From Endomychus coccineus (lineage: Eukaryota > Arthropoda > Insecta > Coleoptera > Endomychidae), in NCBI GenBank assembly GCA_958510875.1, contig OY294070.1, positions 18,839,631-18,903,630 on the forward strand: 64,000 nt of DNA, read 5' to 3'. Shown here piece after piece: positions 43,800 through 55,724 of the stretch; position 1 is the first letter of the stretch; every line of letters begins with the position of its first letter. The notes below the pieces were generated by a model. The model was not told the origin of the DNA. It ran no database searches and saw nothing but the letters and a program-made list of their open reading frames with translations. The translations under genes were made by a program, and so were the position numbers.

Positions 43800-44483
43800 T
43801 AAAATAAAAATTCTCTTTTTTGACGTTTCGACCATATTTTATTAACTTGTATCAGAAATTGTTTTGTCAATTGGTGTCTCCATAAAATTAAGAAAAGAAC
43901 ACATGATTTCGATTAATAAAATGCGTCTGCAGCCGACTTGTGTTTCAAAATCCAATTAAAACTGCAGAAAACATTGGATCGATATGTGTGTGAAAGAGTA
44001 GTGTATGGCTAATTATCAATTTGAAATGAATTGAATATATAGTTAATTAAATACATAAGATATTATTTAGATTATACAATTCTAAAGATGTATGATTTCG
44101 TTATATTCTATGATTCACATTTCATCTCTATTACTAACAACTAATCAAGTTCAAGATAATTCTATGGAATCTAACCTCATAACTGTCACTTATAAATGTC
44201 AGATAATACATTATCTTTTTTAGGTTGAATAAAATAAACAATAGAAATTGGGACTTCAAAATAACTGAATTTGGTTAAATTTGAATTATAGATTATTATA
44301 AAGTTTTGAAAGACTGGTATCTATTTTGTTTCTTTTAATTTGTATACTTTCCAATATTAAAGGTTTATTGTTATTCGTTTCAATATTTGAAATTTTTGTA
44401 TTGTTGTAGTCAAATGAATGATTTCTGTCTTTTACATGTTTATTGAGTGCAGTGGATGCATTTGTGGTGTATGTACCTTTCAA
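43800..44483 (-). pseudogene. PLE fragment (fourth family), minus strand, endonuclease tail and 3' UTR
   Basis: 44286-44483 (minus) reads NASTALNKHVKDRNHSFDYN and ILESIQIKRNKIDTSLSKLY, the tail of a PLE GIY-YIG nuclease. The 3' UTR extends left to GTCGAAACGTCAAAAAA (complement near 43825-43841), a PLE terminal signature. This half is mirrored by 44690-45230 in the opposite direction, so together they form a ~540-bp-arm inverted repeat. Confidence 0.8.
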
Positions 44484-45235
44484 AAAGATAGCCCATTCTG
44501 TTTATTCCATCCTTTGTAAAGATTGCGAAAAGGTATACATCGGCCAATCTTCTCAATACCTCGATGAAAGATTGAATGGACATAAATAGTCACAAATCAT
44601 CCAATTGACTACAACAATACAAACATTTTAAATATTGAAAAGAATGACAATAAACGTTCAATATTGGAAAGTATCCAAAAAAAAAATAAAACTAGATTCC
44701 AGTCTTTCAAAACTTTATAATAATCTAATTCAAATTTAACCAAATTCAGTTATTTTGATGTACCTTTTTCTATTGTCTATTTGATTCAACCTTAAAAAGA
44801 TAATGTATTATCTGACATTTATAAGTGACAGTTATGAGGTTAAGTTCCATAGAATTATCTTAAACTTGATTAATTGTTAATAATAGAAATGAAATGTAAA
44901 TCATAGAATAGCAAATTCATAGATATTTAGAATTGTATAATCTAAATAATATCTGATGTATTTAAATAACTATAATCAATCCATTTCAAATTGATAATTA
45001 GCCATACATTACTCTTTCACATCACACATACACCGATCCAATGTTTTCTGCAATTTTAATTGGATTTTATAATCACAAGTCGGATGCAGACGCATTTCAT
45101 TGATCGAAAGCATATATTCTTTTCTAAATTACATGGAAACACTAATTGACAAAACAATTGTTGATAAAGACTTTAAAATATTGTCGAAACGTCAAAAAAT
45201 AGAGTTTTCATTTTATCGGACTATGATTAAGGAGA
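44484..45235 (+). pseudogene. PLE fragment (fourth family), plus strand, GIY-YIG endonuclease
   Basis: Starts IAHSVYSILCKDCEKVYIGQ, SSQYLDERLNGHK: the complete GIY-YIG signature (VYS ... VYIG, then R and H of the catalytic helix). Then come a deletion and frameshifted traces of KISNIEKNDNKRSILES-type sequence, the SLSKLYNNL end near 44725, and the 3' UTR ending near GTCGAAACGTCAAAAAATAG (45182-45201). It joins the minus copy at 44483/44484, both being truncated at that point. Confidence 0.82.
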
Positions 45236-45239
45236 TATG

Positions 45240-45974
45240 CGGTGTTGTCTTTTCAATTATCGGCTTGTGTTAGAGTTGGTTGTGAATGAGCGTTTCAAAA
45301 TAAAAATGATATCTTCAACACTTTATCAAAAAAATGCAATTTGGTCGATGTAGACACAAATACTCGACTTGGATAGACAAGAACATAAAATAAACGAAAG
45401 GCATTAGTTTCGAATAATCACCTTAATTTTCCTCTTCTTTTTATCTGTGCGTCCAAATCGATAAAACAGACCGTATAGCTGAAGATAAAGAGCTATTTAA
45501 CAAGGTATAATTATTCTGTTCTAGTGAACGTTTAAATTGTGCTTTATAGAACCGTACAAGTAATAAATTTATGCGAACTTCCATTATTCAACACCTACGG
45601 TTCAAACTAATTTCGTGTAATAATACAATCGCTTGAAAGTGTATTATAGAAATGGAGTGGAACCGAAAATATCGTCCGGTAGATGTAGGGGCGTGCCTGA
45701 AGGCGGGGCTATAACATCGTAACGTCGTTTGCGAGTCATAATATTTTGAGTCAGTATCAAGGATTAAGTCGTAGACTCGAGAGTGTTTTGTTACGACTTT
45801 TTCCTCACAACGAATTTAATATTTGATGACGTTTTAGTGTATTTACTCGTACAGTGTTGATGATAATAATAATTGTCGAAAAGTGTCGCCCCAGTGAATG
45901 ACTATTTGGTGCGGATATATTTGATGTTGTTTGTTTTTCGGCTGCGCTCCGGTTAACATTTGTTGTTGAGCGAA
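45240..45974 (+). promoter_or_regulatory. Probable promoter and 5' UTR of the Pax3/7 gene
   Basis: The sequence between the PLE pair and the start codon shows no repeat shared with the rest of the window and is locally richer in CpG. An arthropod initiator-type TCAGT lies at 45751-45755, with CTATAAC at 45709-45715 (about 40 bp upstream of its A, a little far for a TATA box). If transcription began there, the 5' UTR would be about 220 nt and would contain a small upstream ORF (ATGACGTTTTAG near 45826). The start site is inference. Confidence 0.4.
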
Positions 45975-46038
45975 ATGACTGTTACGGGTAATTTCGGAAT
46001 AATGCATCGGCCATGTTTTTCCGGATATCCATTTCAAG
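45975..46038 (+). CDS. prd: First coding exon of a Pax3/7-family gene (paired/gooseberry type)
   Basis: The ATG at 45975 opens a 21-codon leader that begins MTVT, contains MHRPCFSGYPFQ, and ends in one extra G before a consensus donor (CAAG|GTGAGA, GT at 46039-46040). Insect Paired begins MTVT...MHRP-F-x-GY, and gooseberry proteins have GYPFQGQGRVNQ just before the paired domain. Here the split codon (G + next exon) would supply that glycine, so intron position and phase fit the family. Pax3/7 proteins are paired-domain/homeodomain transcription factors for segmentation and neural patterning. The paired-domain exon was not found in 46039-64000, so the first intron would exceed 18 kb. Which paralogue (prd, gsb or a pairberry-type gene) cannot be decided. 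Confidence rests on one 21-residue leader plus a splice site. Confidence 0.7.
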
Positions 46039-46040
46039 GT

Positions 46041-46529
46041 GAGAAAATGTATATGTACCTAACTCTGAAAATTATATCATCGTGCCATTATATAATGTAC
46101 AATTTGTTGCTGGTCTTTTTATATAAAGTAATGTTTTTGGTTATGGGCTGGTTGGTTTTGGTGGAAAGGTTAGCAGATATAGGGATGAGAAACAGAAAGT
46201 TGAAAATGTTTCAGGACAAAACTTTTCATATCCTCGGGCCATGGTATGTTTTTCGTATAACCTCATCATGAAGCTATGAGTAAATTCATGGTAAGATCCT
46301 TGATCAAACAGTTCCTCCAGCGTTACAGTAGATACTGATAGTTCCAAAAATTACAGCCGAGTCGTTTTGATACTAACATTCGGATAATTTTTTACCCACT
46401 GCCCCATGGGATGACATCTTTATTACATAATTTAATCGAATTCTATTGGAGAAAACATTCAAATTTTTTACCACCTTAATAAACTGAAAAAGTTCACGCT
46501 ATGGATACACTATATATAACACTAAAAAC
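46041..46529 (+). other. Start of the inferred Pax3/7 intron
   Basis: Noncoding; a chance frame continues for ~75 codons past the donor but has no family resemblance. No repeat match. Confidence 0.4.
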
Positions 46530-46990
46530 AAGAAATAATCACCCTTATCCTTAAAAATACTGTTACAGTACCGAGGAGCTTTCAGCTACCAAGTAGTTTT
46601 GTTGCCTAAAGGTTTTTTATTAACTTATTTGAAAACGGGTTGCATTGAAAATTAAAAAAAACAGATTATGAAAGCATGATAAGAGAAACTTTTGAATTTC
46701 ATTGAACTATTTGAAGGTATAGTGGCTTTAATTTGGTTAATTGGTTGCGTTCCAATTTTGCTCAGAAATCAAGTGATTGATCAAAGATTTGTAGTACCCA
46801 TTGTCCAACGCAATTTGCTGAAAATTCTCAACTTCGTTGTTATAACTTTGCTGGGTCAAAGGGACGTTTAATAATCTATTAAATGGAGCTATTTTATATA
46901 ATAAATGGTGTATAGCTGAATCCGCCGGAGTATACCTTTTGTTTGAGGGGGTTTTGTGAATTATGTCGAAATCCAAGTGATTACCATGTT
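46530..46990 (-). pseudogene. PLE fragment (first family), minus strand
   Basis: 46737-46976 reads MDFDIIHKTPSNKRYTPADS, LLYKIAPFNRLLNVPLTQQS and YNNEVENFQQIALDNGYYKS, matching the RT C-terminus at 19258-19698. The nuclease is deleted, and the terminal motif near 46562-46596 (complement GGTAGCTGAAAGCTCC) is a degraded version of the hammerhead-like end at 21280-21321. Confidence 0.82.
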
Positions 46991-47039
46991 TTATATTGTT
47001 GGTACCGCCTTATTGATGACTTAAAACGGATATTTCGTG

Positions 47040-50000
47040 CTCGTGCCTCCTTACCGTGAAGCTGTGAGTCATTCTAGGGATTAAACCCGAATAAGTAGTT
47101 CCTTATTTTATATTAAACATTTTTTACTGATATTACCAAAATATTGCAGCTAACTATAGTTTGATATTATACACATTCGATAATTCTTAATTTATTGTCT
47201 CATTAAACACAATCATCTTACTTGAATTTTGTCCAATGTATTGATCATTTTCTTCCGATGTTTTTGTCTAAATCTTTCGGAGAAAACATTTATGTTTGTC
47301 TTAGTGATTACTGACTTATAAAACGCATATTTCGTAATGATGTTTTTAAGCTATTGCATATAGCTTTTATCGCGTGCTTTGAGCGCGGCGACCGAATCAA
47401 GAAAAAAAAAACAAAAGACAAATACCGTAACGAAAATCTAAAAAAACAAAAAAACAAATACCGTAACGAAATATCCTGACACCCACCACTCCGCCTACCA
47501 TGTAGCTCGGCCGAGCTTGAAATTGTCGAAATGTTAACTTTGAACCTTTTAAAAGGTCGTGATAGCTCCAAACTGGGTCGAAAACTGTTTTGAATTGGTT
47601 AATTTTCGATAAATCGAATGACGTTCACGTGAGAAGAGCGTAGCTCGCGAGTTAGAAAAGTGCAAATTTACGGTACATAGAACGTCTTAACGAGGACTTT
47701 TCGCATGCGGTTTTCGCTCCATGTCGTTAGTTTATGAACGGGGCCAACTAAATAACATAGTCTCGGGCGATTAAATAGGAAAATTTAATTAAAACAGTTA
47801 GGTATTCTCAGCTGTCACCTACTAGCATCTGACGTGCGACGTGCGAAAGGGAATTTTCTAGATACTTAAATATACCGAAAGCGGGTGAAAGCTAGCGGCC
47901 CATAGCCCAAAATACTTTATTACAACTGGCGCCGGCCGCACGGGGTTCGAAACGGCTCCAAATTAACAAAATGGAGGTAAAATGTATAAACTCTAACTTA
48001 CGCGCAGCGAGCTCTTCGAGAATATGTCAAAATGATTACGTTCATAGCTAATTACATAAGTCGTCTGGCGTTCATGCAATTGTGTTCTTATACAATTCGA
48101 ACCTTCTAATTTCGATAGGCCACGTGAAAATCCCGGAGCCGAAAGCGCTATCGAGATCTGAACGTTAAAACTTTCGTATAAAATTGTGTTTACAAGTCAA
48201 CTGACACTCGTCACCATAGATAACTCTACCACCGGTAGTAAAGTTATCTATGCACTTGTCACAGAATACTCTTCATAGAGATCAAGCTGATACTCTTTTT
48301 TACTCATAATTCGTGAAGATTTTGAAGGGGTAACTTTTTCCAGTGGCGTAGTGCTATGCAATAGCTTTACCGCGGCAGTCCCCGAGTGCCACACGTTTCA
48401 TTTTTTATTTAAGAAACAGCCCAGCCTTAAGCCATAATGTAAGTTCCTGAGCAAATATAGTGATATTACAAAAATAGTACTGATATTATGAAAAATATTA
48501 CAGTGGAATAGTTTGATTTTATACATATTTGTAACACATTTATGTAAATGTCTCCGCTTATCGTGAAGCTGTGAGTAATTGTGAGGATTAACCCCGGAAT
48601 AAATAGTTCCTTTCGTATTACAAAGATAATTACTATTATAGTCCCAAAATATCGCAGCAAAATTCTATCGGAGAAAACAGTTGAATTTGGTACTATCTAA
48701 TTGATTACTGACTTATAAAACGCATATTTCGTAATAATGTTGTTATTTAAGAGACGGGGCGACCTTACGTCATAATGTAAGTTCCTGAGCAAATAGTTAT
48801 ATTACAAAGATAGTACTGATAGTACCAAAAATATTACAGGCGAATAGTTTGATTTTATACATATTCATAACACATTTATGTAAATGACTCCGCTTATCGT
48901 GAAGCTGTGAGTAATTGTGAGGATTAACCCCTGAATAAATAGTTCCTTTTATATTACAAAGATAGTACTAAAATAATCCCAAAATATCGCAGCCAAATTG
49001 TTTGATGTTATACATTCGGTAATTTTTAATTTACTGTCTGCAAATAGTTGTATTACAAAGATAGTACCGATAGTACCAAAAATATTACAGCCTAATCGTT
49101 TGAAGTTATACATTTTTGTTGTAACATATTTATGTAAGTGACTCCCCTTATTGTGAAGCTGTGAGTGATTGTGATGATTAACCTCTTGAGTGAGTAGATC
49201 CTTTTGTATTACCGAGATAGTACTGATATAGTCCCAAAATATCGTACCCAAATTATTTGATGTTATACGGTAATCTTTAATTTATTGTCCTATCAGATGA
49301 AATCTTCATTATATAGATTAATTGAATTTTATCCAATGGATTCATTAATTTATTCTAGCTATATCGGAGAAAGTTGGTACCTGCCACCAGCTTGTGGTAC
49401 GTTCGTATATTGGAAAAATGTTGGGCATAGCAGCACGATTGGGACATGTTATATTTGTATCATATATCTAACTTCTCTCTTCGTTGAGCGAAGAGTAGTT
49501 CTAGGATCAAACTCTGAGTAGGTAGTTCCTTTTATATTACAAAGATAGTACTGATATAGTCCCATAATATAACACCCAACTCGTTTGATATTATACACAT
49601 TCGATAATGCTTAATTTATTGTCACATTAAATACCATCATCATCTTTACTACATTATCTTACTTGAATTTTGTCCAATGCACTGATCAGTCTCTTCCGAG
49701 GTTTTTGTCTAATTCTATTGGAGAAAACATTTGAATTTGGTACTATCTAATTGATTAGTGACTTATAAAACGAATATTTCTTAATAATGTTATTACTTAA
49801 GAAGCGGGACAGCCTCAAGGCATACCTATATGTCAGTTTGTGAGCAAACAGTTGTATAACAAAGATAGTACTTATAGTACCAAAAATATTACAACCAAAT
49901 AGTTTGATGTTATACATATTTGTAACACATTTATGCAAGTGTCTCCTTATCGTAAAACTGTGAGTAATAGTGAGGATTAACCTTTCAGAAAATAGCTCCT

Positions 50001-50520
50001 TTTGTATTACAAAGATAGTACTAATATAGTCCCAAAATATCGCAGCCAAATTGTTTGATCTTATTATACTCTAGGTAATTTTTAATTTATTGTCCCATCA
50101 GATGGAATCTTCATAATATAGATTACTTGAATTTGTATCTAATGCATTCATTAATTTCTTCTAACTCTAACGGAGAAAACTTTCAAAGTTGGTACCTACC
50201 ACCTAATTGATTACATAAAACTGTTATCTGGTGGTAAGTTCTTATTTTGGAAAAATATTGGCCACTGTAGCACGTTTAGTTCATGTTATATTTGTATCAC
50301 ATCTTACTTCTCTTATCGTTGAGCGAAGATTAGTTCTAGGATCAAATTTTGAGTAGATAGTTCCTTTTATAGTACAAAGATAGTACTGATATAGTCCCAT
50401 ATAATATAGCAGCCAATTCATTTGATATTATACACATTCGATAATTCTCAATTTATTGTCACATTAAACACAATCATTTTACTTGAATTTTGTCCAATGC
50501 ATTGATCAATTTCTTCCGAG
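47040..50520. repeat. Degenerate higher-order repeat block
   Basis: Built from recurring words: GTGAAGCTGTGAGT (47055, 48564, 48899, 49154 and a variant at 49950), ACAAAGATAGTACTGATA (about 48806, 49526, 50374), CAAAATAT(C/T)GCAGCC, and ACTTATAAAACGCATATTTC (47310, 48710; variant 49760). Spacings vary (333, 255 and ~797 bp for the first word). GTTCTAGGATCAAA...GAGTAG recurs ~836 bp apart (about 49498 and 50334), so a larger segment was duplicated. Short frames across it are not protein-like. The copy-B module (47825-48195) interrupts it. Confidence 0.65.
47825..48195 (+). repeat. Conserved 370-bp module, copy B
   Basis: Same orientation as copy A (26281-26650), about 21 kb away. Shared runs include GCTAGCGGCCCATAGCC, TAAACTCTAACTTACGCGCA, AGCTAATTACATA and TTCGATAGGCCACGTGAAAA. 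Unlike copy A it is not enclosed by the 77-bp inverted repeats, so the module is independent of that TIR element. Confidence 0.6.
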
Positions 50521-51840
50521 TCCAATAAAAAAGCTGCTGGACCGATTTTGACCCGTTTTTTAAAATCTATTCTAGAAGTTATTAAAAAAGAAATATTGCC
50601 CGTTGGTTTTTTTTTACATGGATTTAAGAATATCTACAGAGGAGAATGCATCTTTTTGAATGTGCACTTTCAGGAGCCAAAATTCAATATGGAAAAAAGT
50701 GGTCAAACATAGTCGAAATGAGCCAGATTTTCTTACTCGGGGGTTTCTGGGGTCGCTGAATACGATTCTGAAGTTCGATTGGAGCAACGACGCACATGGG
50801 AGCCAGGGCATTCTTGTTCCCACGTCGTCTTCAGGAAATATCTTCTGCGCAATGGAGTGAAACTTGTTCGGGAGGTTATCTTGAGGTTGCCGGTCATGTC
50901 AATGATCTCAATAGTCACCTGGTGGTCAGGATACCCTGATTACTAAGGCCATCTCCGGGGACTGTTTTTTTAATATGCTCAGCAACCCAACCAAGATTGT
51001 TGGGGTCATGATCACGATTCTGATGCCAGACTCAAACTACGACGCAACTGGGGGTCAGGGCATCCTGGTACTAACGTTGACTCCAGGGAATTCGTGAACT
51101 TATCTTTTGGAATACTTAGAATGAAACTTATGAGGGATGTTCTTTTGAACTTGTCAGTTGTGACCATGACCCTCAATAGTCACCTTGTGGTCAAAATACT
51201 CTGATGACCTAGGTCGTTTCCAGGGATTTGTTTTTAATGTACTCTGTGCAATACAACCAAATTCGTCTCTCGGGGATTTTTTGGGGCGCTCATCACGATT
51301 TTTGAGTCGAAATCAATAATAACAATAATAATTATAATAAAAACTACTTTTACTTATATAATAGTTCTAATAATAATTCAAAAAGTTGAAGTTCGGGCTT
51401 TACGATATTATTTTTGTTGTTTTTTCTTGTAACCTTAACTGTTGTAGATTGATTCTTAAAAAGAAACAAACTTAATTATCAAAATTTTCAACATGTTGCC
51501 ATTAAAGTCAAAAATATTTCACTATTATTTTCTCGCTTTTGAAAAACTCAATCAAGTTTGATTTCAGTGCAAAAGAAATTCTGGCCTATTCCAGCTACAA
51601 TTGACCACTTTTTTTTCACATTAAATCTTACCTCCTGAAAGTGCATTCAAAAAGATGCCTTTTCCTCTGTAGAGAAGCAAAAATGCATGGAAACAAGATA
51701 CAAACTTGTAACATTTTTTCAAAATGACTTCTAGAATCGATTTTAAAAAAAGCGTGAAAATCTGTTCAGCCCCTTTTTTTGTGTTTTACGATGGCCTTAT
51801 TTTGGCTTCATTTCCTCGACTGTAATAAGACTTTAACTTG
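50521..51840. mobile_element. Foldback-type element C
   Basis: The left arm (50530-50710: ATTCTAGAAGTTATT, GAGAATGCATCTTTTTGAAT, GTGCACTTTCAGGAG) is the diverged reverse complement of the right arm (51600-51790: CTCCTGAAAGTGCATTC, AAAAAGATGCCTTTTCCTCT, CTAGAATCGATTTTAAAA). Between them lies a 265-bp tandem duplication (CAATAGTCACC at 50910 and 51175) containing GGGTCAT(G)ATCACGATT-type words. Style and wording (TCGGGGGTTTCTGGGGTCGC) relate it to element B at 26926-29180. Confidence 0.65.
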
Positions 51841-52640
51841 TGTGTTATAATCATTTAGATTAAACCCGCTGCGATGCATGAATCTATGTCAGCCCGGAAA
51901 TTTTTGACGCTGCTAGAAACCTTAGAAAAAATGTCAAAACGTTTGAACAAATACCCTACAATATAACATTGCTCAGAATAGTTATACTATATGTATCTAG
52001 GTATGTACCAATGTAAGTTGGATTCTGAATAATGGCTTTTATATGAGCAACATCTGATGGATATATTGATGAATATTTTGCATCAGTCGTTAATTGTTCA
52101 TTACGGTTAGCAAATGGAGATTGGTTTTATATGAAAGAAGTTGGCGTCCGTCATCAATATAGATCATCATCCATATAATGTACCTATTAAATAAATTATA
52201 ACGCTAAATAGTAAAATAACATGCGTGGTTGCACAATTTGAACTTTTTCGACGGCGCAAAACTTTCATTGTTAGTATCCGTCGGTCAACATTTTACTGTG
52301 AAATCCTTCTAGAAAACTACGAGAAGTAATAGCTATTACATACATCATCTTTTTTGGTTTTACTGTCTTTGGAACTGCTCATGAATCAAGTCATTGAAAA
52401 TTTCCAACTATAAATAGCTTCTATTTGATGCTAATGTACATAATGTGAACATGTTTGAAGTGGCTGTTTTGTCGAATCAATGGTGCTTATCCCATTAGAG
52501 GATACCCTCAAGAATTACTGTTGAAAAGATTTCGCTCGTCATCACGGAGAGATGGCGTCCAATCATGGCTATATGGCTGGTGTTATTCCTGTAATTGCAA
52601 TTTCAAATTGAGTTCGTTCATGTTTTCTCAAATCGACATA
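51841..52640. other. No recognisable gene
   Basis: AT-rich noncoding stretch; the left end of the following hAT was not located in it. Confidence 0.35.
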
Positions 52641-54261
52641 GAATGCTAACTTCCACAGCCATTCGCTATTTTGTAATTCGGTAAAAGGGCGATGATTCTC
52701 ATCCAAAAAAAAATCGATCACTGCTCGAAGTTCAAAAAAGTGCTGAAGAACTTTTCCGCAACTAAGCCAGCGTACGACGTATGATATGGTAAGTCATTTT
52801 CTCCAATCTCTTAATAAACTCGCGGGGTTGTCGCTGATTCAACCCTATGGATCTGATGAAATTAACAACTTATATGACTGGTTTTAGAACTTCAGAAATA
52901 TCCAAACATTTCCCGCACAAGGACTGTTGATGAATGATACAATGAAAGACTAATGGTTTTGAACCACTATCCTTTTCTATACCCTTTGGCACAAGAGCAA
53001 CCAACCACTCCTTTATTTTTGCCACAAATGTTTCTGCCTCCATCAGTAGTAATAGATTTCAAGTTTTTCCATCGAAGGTTCTTTTTATTAATGGCATTTT
53101 CAACTCCCTTGAAAATGTGTTCTCCAGTAGTCGTGCCGTGAATACTATCAAAATCAAGACGTTCTTCATACACTTCACACCTTTTTATCTACTCTTCGAA
53201 TAAAAATCAACACCTGAGCAGTATATGACACATCCGTTGACTCATCCAAGGCCAGAGAAAATCACTCAAAATGTTCATTTTATCAGACAGTTGAGATGAT
53301 ATATTTTCTGCGATGTATTCTATCCTCCGAGCCACAGTGTTTGCTATCATCTGACAGTTTTTAATAAATTTACCTTTTCGTGGCACATTTCTTCGACTAC
53401 TGCAATTATACGCATTCTTTGATCATTTCAATTTCAAGAGCCACACGGAAGCTGGCACGAGTTCTTGTTCAGTTTTGAGTTTCGTAAACAAAGATTGCTG
53501 CTATTTCATTCCGCGCTTCAAAGCTTAAAATTTTTCTGTCCGCAAACTTCCTGTATATTTTGAGTAATTTTGAAAATGTTTCGTTTCATAATGACGTTTA
53601 ATGTTGTATTGTTTGAGCACGGCTATGGTTTCATTGCAAATCAAACATAGTGCCTTCTTACTGAATTCAATTACGAAATATTGAAAGTTCCATTGATCTT
53701 TGAATGTTCTGCATTCACTGTCTACTTTTCGCTTCTTTTCCATGCTAGTAAATCACACACAAAAACAACAAGTCAAATCAAAATACTGTTACGAAGATAT
53801 CTTTTAAACAAGCACAAACACGTTTTAAGGAGTTACGCAGTTTCGCTTCCTTCGCCTTTCCTAGGCGGACTGACTCGCGGCCGCGCCGCTAGTCTTTTTA
53901 TACTCCAATTACTGCCATCTAGAAGTGAGTGAAATAGACCAGAGCTTTCTCAAGACAACGAGATTATTCGCGAATGTTTAATTGTTAATGCGCTTTCAAA
54001 AGTACTAGCAGCGCTATCTGTTAGCGATAAAGGGTACTAACACTACCTATTTCCACGTGTGATCACCAGGTGTCGTCAAGTGTTGCGGTCGTTACAATAA
54101 AGTACACTTAGTACACAATAGTGATTGCGAATTTAGCAAGCGTACTCGGCGACAAGTCTAGAAGATATAGATAGTGGCAGGAAAATTAAAACGGTTTTGG
54201 CCCTTGGAACTTATTGGAGTAAACAGTATGGCCCTAAAGCTGGAAAGTTTGGAGACCCCTG
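52641..54261 (-). mobile_element. hAT element of the GTF2IRD2/ZBED type (right end defined)
   Basis: The right terminus is CTGGAAAGTTTGGAGACCCC(TG) ending at 54261; its complement CAGGGGTCTCCAAACTTTCC is a standard Charlie-like hAT end. The transposase reads leftward from 53743. The segment 53744-54250 is its promoter/5' UTR. The left end was not found, so it is probably 3'-truncated or highly diverged; the downstream TSD candidate TTCTATAT (54262-54269) could not be paired. Confidence 0.65.
52960..53743 (-). pseudogene. hAT transposase (BED-like finger + core fragment)
   Basis: 53525-53743 begins MEKKRKVDSECRTFKDQWNF and contains KKALCLICNETIAVLKQYNI followed by KRHYETKHF, a C2H2 BED-like finger (CxxC ... 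HxxxxH). After a broken region, 52967-53173 gives GTTTGEHIFKGVENAINKKN, LRWKNLKSITTDGGRNICGK, the RNase H-like core with the aspartate of TTDG. This layout is that of the hAT transposases from which vertebrate GTF2IRD2 and ZBED5-like proteins derive. Stops and frameshifts make it a pseudogene. Confidence 0.78.
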
Positions 54262-55610
54262 TTCTATATTATTAAACACCCATCAAAGTATAGGTAATTA
54301 ATCTAAGAGTACCAAGTTGAATGAACGGAAAAATTCTTATGTGGTAATGTCATATACCGCCTAGTTAATTCAACTGAAATTGTTAATTCAAGATTATAGT
54401 GTACAATTATATTACGTCATAATAATGTTCAAGAATTAACCTTATTCCATGTGAACAAAGTGCACCAATCATCTTTAGGGCGAGTAAGAAAGGAATATTC
54501 TTTTCGGCATTGCAAAACAGGTTGTAGACATTGAAATATTCTCAGAATAATCTATTCTTATCTTCGTACAATTTATGTCACTTTTGATTAATGACCGTCA
54601 GTCAAAGACGTGTGAATGTTTTTAAAATTACATAAAAACCAATTAGAACTCCATTTGAACTTAATCATTAAATTACTCTGGCCTTAGGGAAACGAATCAA
54701 ATGATAATTAAATTGAAACAGTCGCTTCTGCATTATGATGATATATAGATTTGTGTAAGATTAAAACGGATACGAGGTGGTCGATACAGCACTGCTACGC
54801 ACTGCCTCACTCATTTTCATGTGCAATATAGCGGAAGCTAATAAAAAGTTGAATGCTCATAAGAAAAAACAAAACAATGACTTATTTCCGCTAGCTACGC
54901 TAGTTACATAGTTTCTAGCATGTCGCAGAGGCAAAGTTAGCGTCGTCGGTGGCTTCAGTCGATTCAATATTGGTAAATGAAATCTAAGAACTTCAATTCT
55001 TAGAACATATAATATTACACGGAGAACTCATGCCTATACCTTGATTATCGTAGTTCACGTCAAATAGTCTAGTTGGCGCTGTTCGAGTTCCGTGTGAGCG
55101 AAATAACGTTTGGTACATGACTATAACACAATCGATTATTACATGTGTATTATAGTTGCTACTTTACAAAATATCAAGCACGTGTTTCTACTCCTTTTTC
55201 ATGGGAAAGATGATAATAATAAATCAAGTAATAATAACTGAATATAATTAGCCATTACGTGATGAAATTCATTCTAAACTTGAATAAAATCTAACTATTA
55301 AAAGTTTGATTTTCACAATAAATACATGTAAGTATAGTTTCGCTATCACCGTAGCTTCTTCAAACAGATATTACTTACAATAGTATATTAAACAAGTTTA
55401 ACTCATATAATTTTTAAGTTACTGGCTCGCTGTGTTTGCTTGTATTCTTTTAGTAAAACTTTAGATATAAAAGGATTACAAAGAAATTTGAATTTCCTAT
55501 ATTAGTAGCTATCTGTGTAGGTAGTAACTTGACACGTCTTTGTTTATTTACATGACAACAGTTAACAAGTTTCATTTTTGTGAGTCGAATTAAGTTTAAG
55601 TTATATATTA
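54262..55610. other. No recognisable gene
   Basis: Noncoding. 55255-55335 resembles 11190-11270 (CATTACGTGATGAAA opening both), a dispersed repeat of unknown class. Confidence 0.35.
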
Positions 55611-55619
55611 ATTATAAAA

Positions 55620-55706
55620 ATGAGTCTTGCTACAGAAAACAATTTAGAAAATTGTTCTGAAGACATTTTAAATGCCACTCGAGAAGCGTCTTCCAGCTTC
55701 ATCATC
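55620..55706 (+). pseudogene. Possible Crypton-type recombinase N-terminus fragment
   Basis: From ATG at 55620 the frame reads MSLATENNLENCSEDILNAT and then REASSS, resembling the leader at 35379 (EDILNAAQEASSS). It runs into unrelated LINE sequence immediately afterwards, so only the leader survives. Confidence 0.35.
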
Positions 55707-55724
55707 ATCATTTGAGGGGAGGGG

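Noticed and set aside
44500..44590. Standalone GIY-YIG homing endonuclease
   Set aside because: The flanking linker, tail and terminal sequences identify it as the nuclease domain of a Penelope-like element.
48352..48420. A second complete hAT element starting CAGTGGCGTAG
   Set aside because: No opposite terminus or 8-bp duplication could be found downstream or upstream.
51174..51300. Collagen or proline/glycine-rich coding in the foldback C centre
   Set aside because: Repeated GGGG/CCCC words arise from the tandem noncoding unit; all frames contain stops.
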